DNA of 48,177 bases from Gilliamella sp. Pra-s52 (GTDB lineage Bacteria > Pseudomonadota > Gammaproteobacteria > Enterobacterales > Orbaceae): contig NZ_WTEY01000014.1 in the NCBI RefSeq assembly GCF_009795805.1, positions 1 to 48,177 of the forward strand, written 5' to 3'. The notes under the pieces were generated by a model. The model made no database searches. It had not been told where the DNA came from and worked only from the letters and a program-made list of their open reading frames with translations. Positions 30,253 through 40,329 of the stretch are shown here, one piece after another (position 1 is the first letter of the stretch; each line of letters begins with the position of its first letter). The translations under genes were made by a program, and so were the position numbers.

Positions 30253-31587
30253 ATGCAAAACAGCTCGGTTTTATCGGTCAAAGATCTTAATCAAATTGTT
30301 AAAGATTTACTGTCTGATGCAATTGGGCAGGTCTGGTTAGTGGGCGAAGTTTCTAACTTTTCACGCCCATCATCAGGTCATTGGTATTTTTCGTTAAAAG
30401 ACGATAGTGCACAAGTACGTTGTGCGATGTTTCGCAACAGTAATTTTCGGGCTGGTTTTACGCCACAAAATGGGCAACAAGTTTTAGTTAGAGCAACAGT
30501 AACCTTATACGAAGCTCGTGGTGAATATCAACTGGTTATTGATAAAATTCAGCCCGCAGGTGCGGGGTTATTACAACAAAAATTTGAACAGTTAAAGAAA
30601 CGACTTTCAGATGAAGGGGTATTTGATGCCATTTATAAAAAACCACTTCCTGAAAATATCCGCACCGTTGGTATTATTACATCATCAACGGGGGCTGCGT
30701 TGCATGATATTTGCCAGATATTAAAACGTCGTGATCCAAGTTTGCATTTGATCATCTACCCAACGCAAGTACAAGGCATTGAAGCGGCTGAACAAATTGC
30801 TAAAATGATTCAAATTGCCAACATTCGTCAAGAATGTGATGTCTTAATTGTTGGGCGAGGTGGAGGATCGATTGAAGATTTATGGTCATTTAACGAAGAA
30901 ATCGTTGCAAGGGCTATATTTGCAAGTCAACTACCGATTGTCAGTGCGGTGGGGCATGAAATTGATTTCACCATTGCTGATTTTGTTGCCGATATTAGAG
31001 CTGCAACACCATCGGCCGCTGCCGAATTAGTTAGCCAAGATAGCCTAGAGCAGGTCAAGCGCTTACAAGTTCAACAGCAGCATTTATCTATGGCGATGGA
31101 TTACTACTTAATACAGAGTCGAGAAAAACTAAATAAATGGTATCATCGGTTGCAAACTCAGCACCCACAAACAAAGTTAGCAAAACAGCTAAACACGCTG
31201 CTCACTTATCGCCACACATTATACGATAATATTCAGCAATATTTGCTCAGACAATCAAACTACTATAATCAATTAGATAAACGGTTATCACGTGTTTCGC
31301 CACAAAATAAAATTTACCATTTTCAGCAGCTTGTTAGTCAAAAGCAGCAACAAATTATTCATTTAGTACAGCAAAAACTGACTCAATCTCAACACCAATT
31401 TGTTTTACAAACCTCCCAACTTAATAGCGTCAGCCCACTTGCGACACTTGGAAGAGGTTACTCTGTTACGACAAATCAAAATAACACAGTGGTTCGCCTT
31501 CCTGAAGAAGTTGCTGTTGGTGAATTAATTATTACAAAGCTAAAAAAAGGCAGTATTGTTAGTCAAGTTACCCAAATTGATAAGTAA
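30253..31587 (+). CDS. xseA: Exodeoxyribonuclease VII large subunit
   Basis: This 444-residue subunit of the single-strand-specific exonuclease VII starts with an OB fold (G-Q-V-W-L-V-G-E-V-S-N-F near residue 22). The catalytic domain contains G-I-I-T-S-S-T-G-A-A-L-H-D-I, R-G-G-G-S-I-E-D-L-W-S-F-N-E-E and V-G-H-E-I-D-F-T-I. A long coiled coil follows. It is probably co-transcribed with xthA. The small subunit xseB is not in the window. Confidence 0.96.
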   Translation: MQNSSVLSVKDLNQIVKDLLSDAIGQVWLVGEVSNFSRPSSGHWYFSLKDDSAQVRCAMFRNSNFRAGFTPQNGQQVLVRATVTLYEARGEYQLVIDKIQPAGAGLLQQKFEQLKKRLSDEGVFDAIYKKPLPENIRTVGIITSSTGAALHDICQILKRRDPSLHLIIYPTQVQGIEAAEQIAKMIQIANIRQECDVLIVGRGGGSIEDLWSFNEEIVARAIFASQLPIVSAVGHEIDFTIADFVADIRAATPSAAAELVSQDSLEQVKRLQVQQQHLSMAMDYYLIQSREKLNKWYHRLQTQHPQTKLAKQLNTLLTYRHTLYDNIQQYLLRQSNYYNQLDKRLSRVSPQNKIYHFQQLVSQKQQQIIHLVQQKLTQSQHQFVLQTSQLNSVSPLATLGRGYSVTTNQNNTVVRLPEEVAVGELIITKLKKGSIVSQVTQIDK

Positions 31588-31654
31588 AAATATTATTTAA
31601 AAATGATTTATGAGTCGTTTATAAATCGTTTATTACTAAGTGTTTGTCTGATTT

Positions 31655-31684
31655 TTGCAATTTAGGTGAGCATTAGTATATAAT
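31655..31684 (+). promoter_or_regulatory. Probable hscC promoter
   Basis: TTGCAA (31655-31660), an 18-bp spacer and a perfect TATAAT (31679-31684) lie 39 bp before the hscC start. Confidence 0.55.
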
Positions 31685-31722
31685 CCAAGCAATAAAAAAT
31701 TGCGATATTATTCAGAGAGTTT

Positions 31723-33393
31723 ATGCATTATCCAATCGGTATTGATTTAGGTACGACAAACAGCTTAATTTGTGTTTGGCAAGATGGCAAACCAGTCCTT
31801 ATCCCTAACTCAATTGGTGAAGTTATTACACCATCTGCAGTAAGTATTGATGAAGACGATTCTATTTTAGTTGGACACGCGGCGTTGTCTCGTTTAACTA
31901 CACATCCTAATCGTAGCGCAGCGGCTTTTAAACGTTTTTTAGGTTCAAATAAAGTATTTGAATTAGGTGACAAAAAATTTACACCAACTGAACTTTCAGC
32001 CATGGTTTTAAAATCACTTAAAGCTGATGCCGAAGCGTTTTTAAAACAAGAAATTAATGATGTGGTCATTTCGGTTCCTGCTTATTTTAATGATGAACAA
32101 CGCAAACAAACACGGTTTGCTGCTGAGTTAGCAGGATTAAATGCGGTACGTTTAATTAATGAACCAACCGCCGCAGCCATGGCATATGGATTACACGAAG
32201 AACAAACTGGCAATACATTAGTATTTGATTTAGGTGGTGGCACATTTGATGTGACTGTACTTGAATATGCCATGCCGATTATTGAAGTGCACGCTTCTGC
32301 TGGTGATAACTATTTAGGTGGTGAAGATTTTACGCATGACCTTGTTAAAGCTTGTTTGAGTGAATGGAACCTTAAAAAGCAAGATATTCCGACCGATGAT
32401 TATGCTCGCTTATTAGATTTAGCCGAACAACTAAAATGTAAATTAAACGGTGAACAGTCACACACCTTAACTTGGGTTTGGCAGGATAAGCAGTGGCAAT
32501 TTTCTTTAAACGAAAATCGAGCTAAAACGCTATGGTTACCATTACTTAATCGCTTACGAGCACCAATTGAACAAGCATTAAATGATGCACGCTTAAAACC
32601 TAATCAGCTTGAACATATTGTCTTAGTGGGCGGTTCATCACAATTGGGTGTGGTACGTGAGCTAGTGACCAAATTATTTGGCAAATTACCGTATCGCCAT
32701 ATCAATCCGACAACGATCGTGGCACAAGGTGCTGCAGTTCAAGCGGCGTGTCGATTGCGAAATGCCGACGTTGAAGAAGTTATTTTAACTGATGTGTGCC
32801 CTTATACGCTCGGGATTGAAAGTTGTTCAAATAATGTCAGTGGGTTATTTTCACCCATTATTGAACGTAATACCATTGTACCGACATCAAAAGTAAAAAC
32901 ATTTTACACAACACACCCTCAGCAAAAAGTGATATGTATTTCGGTTTACCAAGGCGAAAACCCTCGCGTTGAAAACAACGTTTTAATTGATGAGTTTGAA
33001 GTGCCCCTAACGCCGATGGAAAGAACACAAGGAATTGATGTTCGCTTTAGTTATGATCTAAATGGCTTATTAGAAGTCGATGTGGTTTTGCTTGAAACCG
33101 GTAAGCAACATGGCAAAGCGATTGATCATAGCCCAATAGGCTTAACAGACAAACAAAAACAAGACAGTCATGAGCGCTTGAAAGCACTTAAAATTCATCC
33201 TCGTGATGAAATGCCAAATCGTACTTTATTGGCAAGGTTAGAACGTGCATGGGCACAATCACTGGGTGATGAACGACTATTAATTGGGTCATATATCGAA
33301 GTTTTTATGGATGCATTAAATAGACAAAATCCTGAAGAAATTAACGAAATTCGTTGTGAAATTGAAGCTAATTTACAAGATTTGAATCGATAA
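31723..33393 (+). CDS. hscC: Hsp70-family chaperone HscC (Hsc62)
   Basis: This 556-residue short Hsp70 is exactly the length of E. coli HscC. The ATPase domain carries G-I-D-L-G-T-T-N-S-L, N-E-P-T-A-A-A-M-A-Y-G and D-L-G-G-G-T-F-D-V-T. The substrate domain is short, lacking the long lid and acidic tail of DnaK. In E. coli, HscC works with the membrane-anchored J-protein DjlC. Here djlC and ybeU lie immediately convergent, so the three-gene chaperone module is kept. Confidence 0.95.
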   Translation: MHYPIGIDLGTTNSLICVWQDGKPVLIPNSIGEVITPSAVSIDEDDSILVGHAALSRLTTHPNRSAAAFKRFLGSNKVFELGDKKFTPTELSAMVLKSLKADAEAFLKQEINDVVISVPAYFNDEQRKQTRFAAELAGLNAVRLINEPTAAAMAYGLHEEQTGNTLVFDLGGGTFDVTVLEYAMPIIEVHASAGDNYLGGEDFTHDLVKACLSEWNLKKQDIPTDDYARLLDLAEQLKCKLNGEQSHTLTWVWQDKQWQFSLNENRAKTLWLPLLNRLRAPIEQALNDARLKPNQLEHIVLVGGSSQLGVVRELVTKLFGKLPYRHINPTTIVAQGAAVQAACRLRNADVEEVILTDVCPYTLGIESCSNNVSGLFSPIIERNTIVPTSKVKTFYTTHPQQKVICISVYQGENPRVENNVLIDEFEVPLTPMERTQGIDVRFSYDLNGLLEVDVVLLETGKQHGKAIDHSPIGLTDKQKQDSHERLKALKIHPRDEMPNRTLLARLERAWAQSLGDERLLIGSYIEVFMDALNRQNPEEINEIRCEIEANLQDLNR

Positions 33394-33416
33394 CCAATAA
33401 AATTTTAAAAATATAA

Positions 33417-33451
33417 AAAGTCCTCTTTTTTAGAAATAAAAAGAGGACTTT
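33417..33451. terminator. Bidirectional terminator between hscC and djlC
   Basis: A 14-bp perfect stem (AAAGTCCTCTTTTT / AAAAAGAGGACTTT) with a 7-nt loop and T-rich flanks on both strands lies between the two convergent genes. Confidence 0.85.
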
Positions 33452-33458
33452 ATTTTGT

Positions 33459-36158
33459 TTACTTTTCCTTTTCTTTGGTTGCTTTTTCTACTGGCGGTCC
33501 AAAACGGTTAGTGTATTTGATGCCAGAAATCCAAAATGGCGCAAAAAATAAGAGATAAGTCAATATTTCGGCCACAAAACCGATGAGTGGTTCTCCTCTA
33601 TTGATATCATTAAAACGTCGTTTTAAAGCAAAAACCATATTGGTCACAGCAATGGAATAACAAATCATAGAAAAAGTAGGACTATTCAATTCAAAATTGT
33701 TGTTAAGTACGTTCATCAAGCCTAACACGATGAAGCTACAACATAATTGTATAATAAAACCTTTTATATTGGTTCGCCCTTTCCAACGCCAAAACTGCCA
33801 CCATTTATTTTTAGGTAATGACTGTGATTCCAGTTTTTGTCGATTTTCATTATTTTTTGCTATAAGTAATGACGCACAAAGCCGTAAGACTAAATCATTG
33901 TCACTACTGTTTTTAAACTTGTCTAATGTTTCAAGTTCATCGTCATCACATATACCGTAATAGCTAGACAAACAACGTTCAGCAAGGTTTGTTATTTTTG
34001 TTAATTGTTTAGGATAACTGTTTTTTTGGCGATCAAAAGATGGTGTAATCCAATTCTTTTGTAGAGCTTTGGCTATTTTAATTAACTCTTTATTATCACC
34101 AGTAATATTTTGTAACATTGTATCTAATTTATTTTTTTGCTCAGGTTTATTTAGTACAATTATGTACAACAGCATTAAATAAATTGGATCTCTATTCGCC
34201 AGTTTTTGTGTCCATATTTGCTCTATTTTTTGCTCAATATCGTCAAAATCAATGTAGTTAGGTGAATCAATATACCATTCAATAGAATCTGGGTAATTAA
34301 TTAAAACACAATTAATTAGTTCACTATCATTATTTATCAGGTTATATAGCTCTGTTTCATTTTGCCAGTTGCCATGCTTAAATATCTCTATTAATGGTTT
34401 AAACGGGTTATCTTCCTCGATAATAAAAGTATTGTTTTCTTGTTGAAGAAATTTTGCCATTTCTAATGGAACCCAATTAATGGCGACAATTAATAAATAA
34501 CGACGATACCATTGCCAATAAGCTTCTTTATTATTAGCGATAACCGAAAGTTCTGGGGATTTTGGTAATTGATAATAATCATTGAATTTTAAAAATATAG
34601 ACCAATCAAACATTTCCATATTTGAATAATGAATGCTTTGATATAAATGTGACTTAGCAATATCAGGAATATCGTTAAACCTATCTAACCATAAACGGCC
34701 ATATAAAACTTGCTTACCATCTTTATCGGGATCGAATTGGGGCGGAATTTTGGCTTTTTCATTGTTATCAAATAACCATGCCTTAAATTCTTGCACGGGT
34801 GAAAGCTTTGTAAGCCATGCAAGATGTTGCCTTGCTTGGCGTTGCAAATGTTGCAAAATAAATTGTTCAAATGGATCATCGCTTTGATCGTCTAAAATTT
34901 CTTGTAATAATATTTCATTACCGTGACGTAACATAATGGCATGTCGATATAAACGATATAATCGATTATTGCCGTCATCAAGTAACAATGTTGATAAGAC
35001 TTGTTTGTAATTCCAGTTTGTATCCAAAGCCCAATTAACAAAATCGATAATTTCTTTTGGATACTCGTCAATATTCTCTAATGCGGCTAATCGTGCTGTT
35101 GTGGTTGCCGTTATTTGCGGGATAGTATGTAAATAATTTTCTGTTTTATCGACAGCGACACAATAACTATTGTTCAGCGCCATAACTAATAATGGGAAGT
35201 AATTTTTTTCAAAATAAACACACCACCCCGCTATATAGCTTTCTGCTTTTTGTTGATAATGACCTGAATAATACAACTCTAACCAAGCTTGTAAGGCATT
35301 TTGTTTGTCTTCGAGCAAAGTATATTGGATAGCGGCAATATATTTCCATTCGATAATAATACTTTCGTCTTCATCGCCTTCATCAATACATTTTAAAGCA
35401 TAATCCAAAATAGATTGATTTTTTAGGTTCGCACTACTATACCAATGAGAAAACTCAAGCATAAATTTCTTATCGTCAGGAAGATAAATAACTGTATCTT
35501 GAGATAAAAATGCACAAACATTTTCCGAACTACGTTCCCAAAATAACCATTTGGCATAAAATATATAATCGATAGTTACATTTTGTAGTGTTTTATTGGT
35601 TGTTGGCAAGCATGTGTAATCAAATAAATCACCGCGATCAATGTTATTTAAATAATTATCATATTTTTCATATTCATCAGTGAATTGTGTCATGAGTTGC
35701 TGACGCCAGCGTAAATTATCAGCTAAAATTTTGACACATGACTCAGATATATCTGTTGTTTTGTAACTTAATTCTAATAGTCGCCATTTTACCGAATCTA
35801 TAACTGTCATGGGATAGTCATAGAATGAACCGATAAATTTTTGCCATTCATCAATGTTATAGCATCGCATTGGATCGGTTAACAGGGCTTGATAAGCCTC
35901 GCAAATTTCATTTGCTTTGATTTGTTCTTCTGTTAGTTGTGGCGCTGTTTGTTCTGAATTCTGTGTCATTTCATCAACAGCTGTTTCGGGCGATTTAGCA
36001 TAATTCATTGCCGATTCATAAGCTTCACGCAGTGCTTTAAAGCCATCGGGATCCGTTTCAGGATGATATAACGGTAACTTTACACGATATGCTTGACGAA
36101 TAACCGCGGTGTCTGTTGTTTTTTCGATGCCTAATAATTGCCAAAAATTTGTACTCAT
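33459..36158 (-). CDS. djlC: Membrane-anchored J-domain protein, DjlC-like, partner of HscC
   Basis: This is a protein of about 899 residues with an N-terminal J-like domain (1-55: F-W-Q-L-L-G-I, then I-R-Q-A-Y-R-V-K-L). The usual H-P-D is replaced by H-P-E (32-34), and D-P-D-G-F-K-A-L-R-E-A-Y follows. A long helical middle resembles repeat scaffolds. Three C-terminal hydrophobic stretches (about 795-815, 825-840 and 855-880) form a membrane anchor. It is much longer than E. coli DjlC (about 480). The ATG at 36158 overlaps the ybeU stop (ATGA); a TTG at 36164 is also possible. The partner role follows from synteny with hscC. Confidence 0.82.
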   Translation of the reverse strand: MSTNFWQLLGIEKTTDTAVIRQAYRVKLPLYHPETDPDGFKALREAYESAMNYAKSPETAVDEMTQNSEQTAPQLTEEQIKANEICEAYQALLTDPMRCYNIDEWQKFIGSFYDYPMTVIDSVKWRLLELSYKTTDISESCVKILADNLRWRQQLMTQFTDEYEKYDNYLNNIDRGDLFDYTCLPTTNKTLQNVTIDYIFYAKWLFWERSSENVCAFLSQDTVIYLPDDKKFMLEFSHWYSSANLKNQSILDYALKCIDEGDEDESIIIEWKYIAAIQYTLLEDKQNALQAWLELYYSGHYQQKAESYIAGWCVYFEKNYFPLLVMALNNSYCVAVDKTENYLHTIPQITATTTARLAALENIDEYPKEIIDFVNWALDTNWNYKQVLSTLLLDDGNNRLYRLYRHAIMLRHGNEILLQEILDDQSDDPFEQFILQHLQRQARQHLAWLTKLSPVQEFKAWLFDNNEKAKIPPQFDPDKDGKQVLYGRLWLDRFNDIPDIAKSHLYQSIHYSNMEMFDWSIFLKFNDYYQLPKSPELSVIANNKEAYWQWYRRYLLIVAINWVPLEMAKFLQQENNTFIIEEDNPFKPLIEIFKHGNWQNETELYNLINNDSELINCVLINYPDSIEWYIDSPNYIDFDDIEQKIEQIWTQKLANRDPIYLMLLYIIVLNKPEQKNKLDTMLQNITGDNKELIKIAKALQKNWITPSFDRQKNSYPKQLTKITNLAERCLSSYYGICDDDELETLDKFKNSSDNDLVLRLCASLLIAKNNENRQKLESQSLPKNKWWQFWRWKGRTNIKGFIIQLCCSFIVLGLMNVLNNNFELNSPTFSMICYSIAVTNMVFALKRRFNDINRGEPLIGFVAEILTYLLFFAPFWISGIKYTNRFGPPVEKATKEKEK

Positions 36159-36853
36159 GACCAATCATACTCCGCTAGTGATTCTGGTTTTTCTAGTTCG
36201 ACGATTTCTGTATACCAAGGTAGGCGATTACAAGGTGAATCCTTGTCGTTAGTTAATATTTTCATGGTATATGTTTGTGATGATCGGGTTAATTCGCAGC
36301 GTAATGCTTCTAGATCTTCTTTATTGTTGAGATTTTCCCAATATTGAAACCCAATCGACCAACCAGCAAAATAGTGATGCCAAGAACTATAAAAATATTG
36401 AGAACGCTCGGCAATTTTTGAAAAAATCCACAGAGCTTCTTCTTCAGTAATATATTTATTGGTTGTGCCATTGCGTAGCAAATATCCCATACGGGCATAA
36501 TCCCAACTACGAATGCCACCGTAGCCGCATACACAAAAAGTTTGTTCAACGAACGTCATTAATATTTTTTGATAATCATCTTGTGCTTGGTAATAATCAC
36601 GCCATTGTGATTCAGACACTCTAGAATACATTGCATAATATCGAGATAATGGTGGTGCATGCCCATCATCAACCATATCAAACACACAGTTTAGTAATTT
36701 TTGTCGAGAATCTATTCCCCAATCATCCTCCATATCAACAAATGTTCTGTCGGGGAAAAAAAATGGTGACGTATAACTTGCACCATATCTCTTATTTAAA
36801 GCGACCATTGGCGCAGATAAACCATATAGCCAATCGATACAATCTTGATTCAT
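36155..36853 (-). CDS. ybeU: DUF1266 family protein (YbeU-like)
   Basis: This 232-residue protein has no signal peptide or membrane helix. It has the DUF1266 hallmarks: W-G-I-D-S-R-Q-K-L-L-N near residue 45, W-D-Y-A-R-M-G-Y-L near 118, and S-W-H-H-Y-F-A-G-W-S-I-G-F near 160. In E. coli, ybeU lies beside djlC and hscC in the same order, so this is likely its counterpart. The function is unknown. It probably assists or is served by the HscC/DjlC chaperone pair, and it overlaps djlC by 4 bp. Confidence 0.8.
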   Translation of the reverse strand: MNQDCIDWLYGLSAPMVALNKRYGASYTSPFFFPDRTFVDMEDDWGIDSRQKLLNCVFDMVDDGHAPPLSRYYAMYSRVSESQWRDYYQAQDDYQKILMTFVEQTFCVCGYGGIRSWDYARMGYLLRNGTTNKYITEEEALWIFSKIAERSQYFYSSWHHYFAGWSIGFQYWENLNNKEDLEALRCELTRSSQTYTMKILTNDKDSPCNRLPWYTEIVELEKPESLAEYDWS

Positions 36854-37095
36854 ATTTCAATTCCAATCATCTGATTTATTTTACTTCTTGACAAAAGATA
36901 GCAGATTTTTATTAAAATAAAAATCGAAATTCAAGTAAAAATTATGATGATGTTAAGTCTAATGAAATGCTAAACCCATGCTACATACTGGCATAAATTA
37001 TAAAATTATTTTGCAAATCAACCTCTACAAGGCATAATAAAGCCAAATATATTGGGATTTGATTATTACAGGATAATAAATCATAAGGAGCTATA

Positions 37096-37674
37096 ATGAA
37101 AAAGATCGCCATAATGGCAATGTTAATCTCTTGTACATTAATGTTGCAAGGCTGCGTTGCTGCCGTTATAGGGATTGGTGCAGGGGCTACGGCCAAAGTT
37201 GCTACGGATCCTCGTACTGCGGGTACCCAAGTTGATGATACAACACTTAGTTCACGCATGAGTATGAAAATTAAAAACAATGGGCCGTTCTTTATTGGAT
37301 CGCGCATTATTATGAGCACTTATAATGGCAATATTCTTTTAACTGGGCAAGCAAATAATGAACAAATCGAAAAAGCCGAAAGTCTAGCTTATCAAGTTGA
37401 AGGAGTAAAAAAAGTCTATAACCAAATTCGTATTGGTGAACCGGTTGGAGCAGGAACTATTACCAATGATGCTTGGATAACTACTCAAGTTAAATCTCAA
37501 CTGATTTTGAATTCGCAAACCAAAGCACGCAACATTAAAGTTGTTACTGAAAATAGCGAAGTATTTTTAATTGGTATTGTCTCATCACAAGAAGGTAAAA
37601 CAGCGGCAGAGCTGGCAAGTAAAGTTCGAGGTGTGAAGAAAGTTGTCACCCTATTTACTGATATTAACAATTAA
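37096..37674 (+). CDS. dolP: Outer-membrane BON-domain lipoprotein DolP (YraP)
   Basis: This 192-residue lipoprotein has signal peptide M-K-K-I-A-I-M-A and a lipobox L-Q-G-C (Cys near 19). Two BON domains (about 48-115 and 125-190) follow, with G-N-I-L-L-T-G and V-R-G-V-K-K-V patterns. E. coli DolP (191 residues) binds anionic lipids at the outer membrane and division site and supports envelope integrity. Clear AAGGAG site upstream. Confidence 0.93.
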   Translation: MKKIAIMAMLISCTLMLQGCVAAVIGIGAGATAKVATDPRTAGTQVDDTTLSSRMSMKIKNNGPFFIGSRIIMSTYNGNILLTGQANNEQIEKAESLAYQVEGVKKVYNQIRIGEPVGAGTITNDAWITTQVKSQLILNSQTKARNIKVVTENSEVFLIGIVSSQEGKTAAELASKVRGVKKVVTLFTDINN

Positions 37675-37693
37675 CCAATAACAAAAAATAGAC

Positions 37694-37727
37694 TATAAAT
37701 AGGAGGCTAATTAGCCTCCTATTTATA
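37694..37727. terminator. Bidirectional hairpin between dolP and csdE
   Basis: A perfect 34-nt palindrome (arms TATAAATAGGAGGCTAA and its complement) covers the csdE stop codon and lies 20 bp after dolP. A T-poor flank makes its efficiency uncertain, but its place between convergent genes fits. Confidence 0.7.
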
Positions 37728-38118
37728 GGACCGACTCAATGCGCTCAATCAATTTTTCCAGCCCTTGCAAACGAGATTGGCTCAGTTCGTCAGTAATTTT
37801 TAATTCATGCAAAACCGATTGGAAATCAATGGCAGCTATTTGCTGTGCTGTTTTGTGATTAGCAATACTGATTAACACAGCCAATAACCCTTTCACAATT
37901 CGGCCTTCGCTATCGCCGCTAAAAACATAGGTATTATCAGCCTGTTTTTGATAAGTCAGCCAAACGCGATTTTCACAGCCATTCACTTGGTTTTCTATTG
38001 TTTTTTGGGATTGAGGAAAATCAGGCAATTGCTTTGCTAACATCACAAGCTGCCGGTAACGATCTTGCCAAGAATGTTGCTGTGAAAATAATTCGATTAA
38101 AGCTTGCTGTGATAGCAT
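37723..38118 (-). CDS. csdE: Sulfur acceptor protein CsdE (SufE family)
   Basis: This 131-residue SufE-like protein accepts persulfide sulfur from CsdA. The receiving Cys is in Q-V-N-G-C-E-N-R-V-W-L near residue 48, and the family motif G-R-I-V-K-G-L-L-A-V-L follows. It lies 69 bp downstream of csdA on the same strand. It could be SufE itself, but the csdA partnership favours CsdE. Confidence 0.88.
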   Translation of the reverse strand: MLSQQALIELFSQQHSWQDRYRQLVMLAKQLPDFPQSQKTIENQVNGCENRVWLTYQKQADNTYVFSGDSEGRIVKGLLAVLISIANHKTAQQIAAIDFQSVLHELKITDELSQSRLQGLEKLIERIESVL

Positions 38119-38187
38119 AATATTGACCTATTTATGGTTGATTATTGTGTAACAAATATTCAAAATCAGATACCGATTAGTATAACA

Positions 38188-39399
38188 TTACACCAATATT
38201 TCAATCGTACTTTGTAGCACTGAAATAAATTTATCCACATCTTGCTGATTATTATATGGCATCAATGAAACACGCACTGCACCGTGGCAACCTAATTTAT
38301 TCATCAAAGGCTGAGCACAAAGTTCGCCAGTACGAATAGCAATATTTTGTTCACTTAACAAAATAGCAATATCATTATGATGAATATTATTAATATTAAA
38401 AGTGATTATCGGGCTATCATCCTCACTATAAAATTGAATATCGGCAAATTGGCTTAGTTGCGATTTTGCATAATAAGCTAGCTGTTTTGTATAGTTTTCT
38501 GCTTGTCTATTATCCCAACTTTTTAACCACTCAAGTACCGCATTAAAACCAACAATACCGGCAATATTAGGTGTGCCGGCTTCAAATTTATAAGGAAGAT
38601 CTTCTTGAATAAAATCATCAAACGAAGCGTTTTTTAGCATTTTACCGCCGCCATGCCAAACTGACATCTGCTCAAGTAATGCCTTTTTACCATATAAAAC
38701 CCCAAGTCCCGTTGGACCGTACAACTTATGGGTAGAAAAGGCATAAAAATCGATATCTAACTGGTTAACATTAATTGCATGATGAACAACACCTTGCGCA
38801 CCATCCACCACCAAAACGGCATCATATTGATGAACAATATAACTAATTGCAGCTAAATCAGGACAAAAACCCGTCACGTTTGACATTTGGGTAATTGCAA
38901 CAATTTTAGTCTTCGCTGACATTAACGACGACAACGCATTAACATCCGATGACCACTTAACGACTTTAGCGCCGGTTTGCTCAGCCACAATCAACCAAGG
39001 TAACAAATTGCTATGATGCTCTAATTCACTCACAATAATTTCATCATCAGGTTGCAATAATGGGCGAGCATAGCTCTGGGCAATTAAGTTAATTGACTCG
39101 GTTGCCCCCCGAGTCCAAATAATTTCAGCGCTGCTTTTAGCATTGATGAAATCGGCAACATTTTGCCTTGCCTTATCAATTGTGGAAGTGACTTGCAACG
39201 CATCTTGGTGCAAACTGCGTTTTGCTGTAGCCGTATTTTGAGCATAATACACCCGTGTTGCATCGACCAAGGCTTGCGGTTTAAGTGCCGTTGCTGCCGA
39301 ATCAAGATATACGCTATCATGATTGAGCGCAGGAAAATTTTCTCGAAACTGTTCAGGCAGAAAATGCTTATTGGGTAAGTTCAAGTCCGGCAATCCCAT
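38188..39399 (-). CDS. csdA: Cysteine desulfurase CsdA
   Basis: This pyridoxal-phosphate enzyme of about 403 residues takes sulfur from cysteine. The PLP lysine is in F-S-T-H-K-L-Y-G-P-T-G and the catalytic Cys in R-T-G-E-L-C-A-Q-P-L. It aligns with E. coli CsdA from F-x-x-x-F-P-A-L onward. I chose ATG 39399 (M-G-L-P-D-L-N-L). A longer frame to 39432 would overlap ubiV further. Even so, the start lies inside the last 32 bp of ubiV in another frame, which implies coupled translation. Confidence 0.9.
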   Translation of the reverse strand: MGLPDLNLPNKHFLPEQFRENFPALNHDSVYLDSAATALKPQALVDATRVYYAQNTATAKRSLHQDALQVTSTIDKARQNVADFINAKSSAEIIWTRGATESINLIAQSYARPLLQPDDEIIVSELEHHSNLLPWLIVAEQTGAKVVKWSSDVNALSSLMSAKTKIVAITQMSNVTGFCPDLAAISYIVHQYDAVLVVDGAQGVVHHAINVNQLDIDFYAFSTHKLYGPTGLGVLYGKKALLEQMSVWHGGGKMLKNASFDDFIQEDLPYKFEAGTPNIAGIVGFNAVLEWLKSWDNRQAENYTKQLAYYAKSQLSQFADIQFYSEDDSPIITFNINNIHHNDIAILLSEQNIAIRTGELCAQPLMNKLGCHGAVRVSLMPYNNQQDVDKFISVLQSTIEILV

Positions 39400-40246
39400 T
39401 CCAGTAACCATTACAGTCTCGTTTATGTTCAATTGTCAGTGGATTTAACCCATCTTCGTTAGCTTTGAACTGCTTTACAACATCAAGCGTTTCAACACCA
39501 AGAGGCGAAATACGAACAATATCGACTAATCCTTTCATCTCTTTAAGATTATTGCCTAAATTGTAACAATAACCGCTTTGAGTCTGGATACCGTTTAACA
39601 CAAACACCTTTTGCTGTTCTTGCGAAAACACCTCACGCCCAACAGGATACTTAATACAACAAGTTTCACACTTATCTTTAGGTTTATCTTCCGATCTTGC
39701 CGTAAAACAGCGAGCTGAATAAGCCAAAGGTAAATAACCATAACTGAACACTTCGACTTCAAAATTTTGTGCAATATTCAAACTTTCAAACTGTTTAAGC
39801 ACATTACTCAACCAATCGCGCGACAGCTCAACCGGCATACACCAACGCACCATGCCTTGTTTTTGTAATAATTTTAACGTTAAAGCGTTATAACAGTTAA
39901 TGGCAGGACCTGCAACAAACGGCAACTTATGTTCTTGCGCAATATTAATTGCCGCCAAATCATTGGCCTCGACTAAAAAATCGCCATTATTTACTAATTG
40001 TCGCAACTCATTAAGTTCTGAGGGCGCCTCAAGTAAAGCCAGTGTTGACAGCACGACTTGCTTGCCAGATTTAGCAATCTCTTTTGCCAGCTCAAGCCAA
40101 TTGGCGACTTTCATTTCACGGCGCTTAGTACAAACCGTCTCGCCCATATAAATAATATCCGCTTGACTCTCTTTAGCGGCATAATAAAAAGCTTCTGTTT
40201 CAGTTTTAGGCCAATAATAAAGCACTGGTCCTAATGCGTATTTCAT
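39368..40246 (-). CDS. ubiV: UbiV, Fe-S subunit of O2-independent ubiquinone hydroxylation
   Basis: This 292-residue U32-family protein (E. coli YhbV) starts M-K-Y-A-L-G-P. From this ATG, cysteines fall at 39, 180, 193 and 197, the positions of the four 4Fe-4S ligands of E. coli UbiV. A GTG 12 bp upstream would add four residues. With UbiU it hydroxylates the ubiquinone ring without oxygen, using prephenate as the oxygen source. It lies 83 bp after ubiU and overlaps csdA. Confidence 0.94.
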   Translation of the reverse strand: MKYALGPVLYYWPKTETEAFYYAAKESQADIIYMGETVCTKRREMKVANWLELAKEIAKSGKQVVLSTLALLEAPSELNELRQLVNNGDFLVEANDLAAINIAQEHKLPFVAGPAINCYNALTLKLLQKQGMVRWCMPVELSRDWLSNVLKQFESLNIAQNFEVEVFSYGYLPLAYSARCFTARSEDKPKDKCETCCIKYPVGREVFSQEQQKVFVLNGIQTQSGYCYNLGNNLKEMKGLVDIVRISPLGVETLDVVKQFKANEDGLNPLTIEHKRDCNGYWNGIAGLELTQ

Positions 40247-40329
40247 GGTTTTGCTCACTATATTTATGTTAGATCTTTTTCAATGATTTACGTTGATGCT
40301 GTTAGCACATTACCTATTGCTAACTCACC

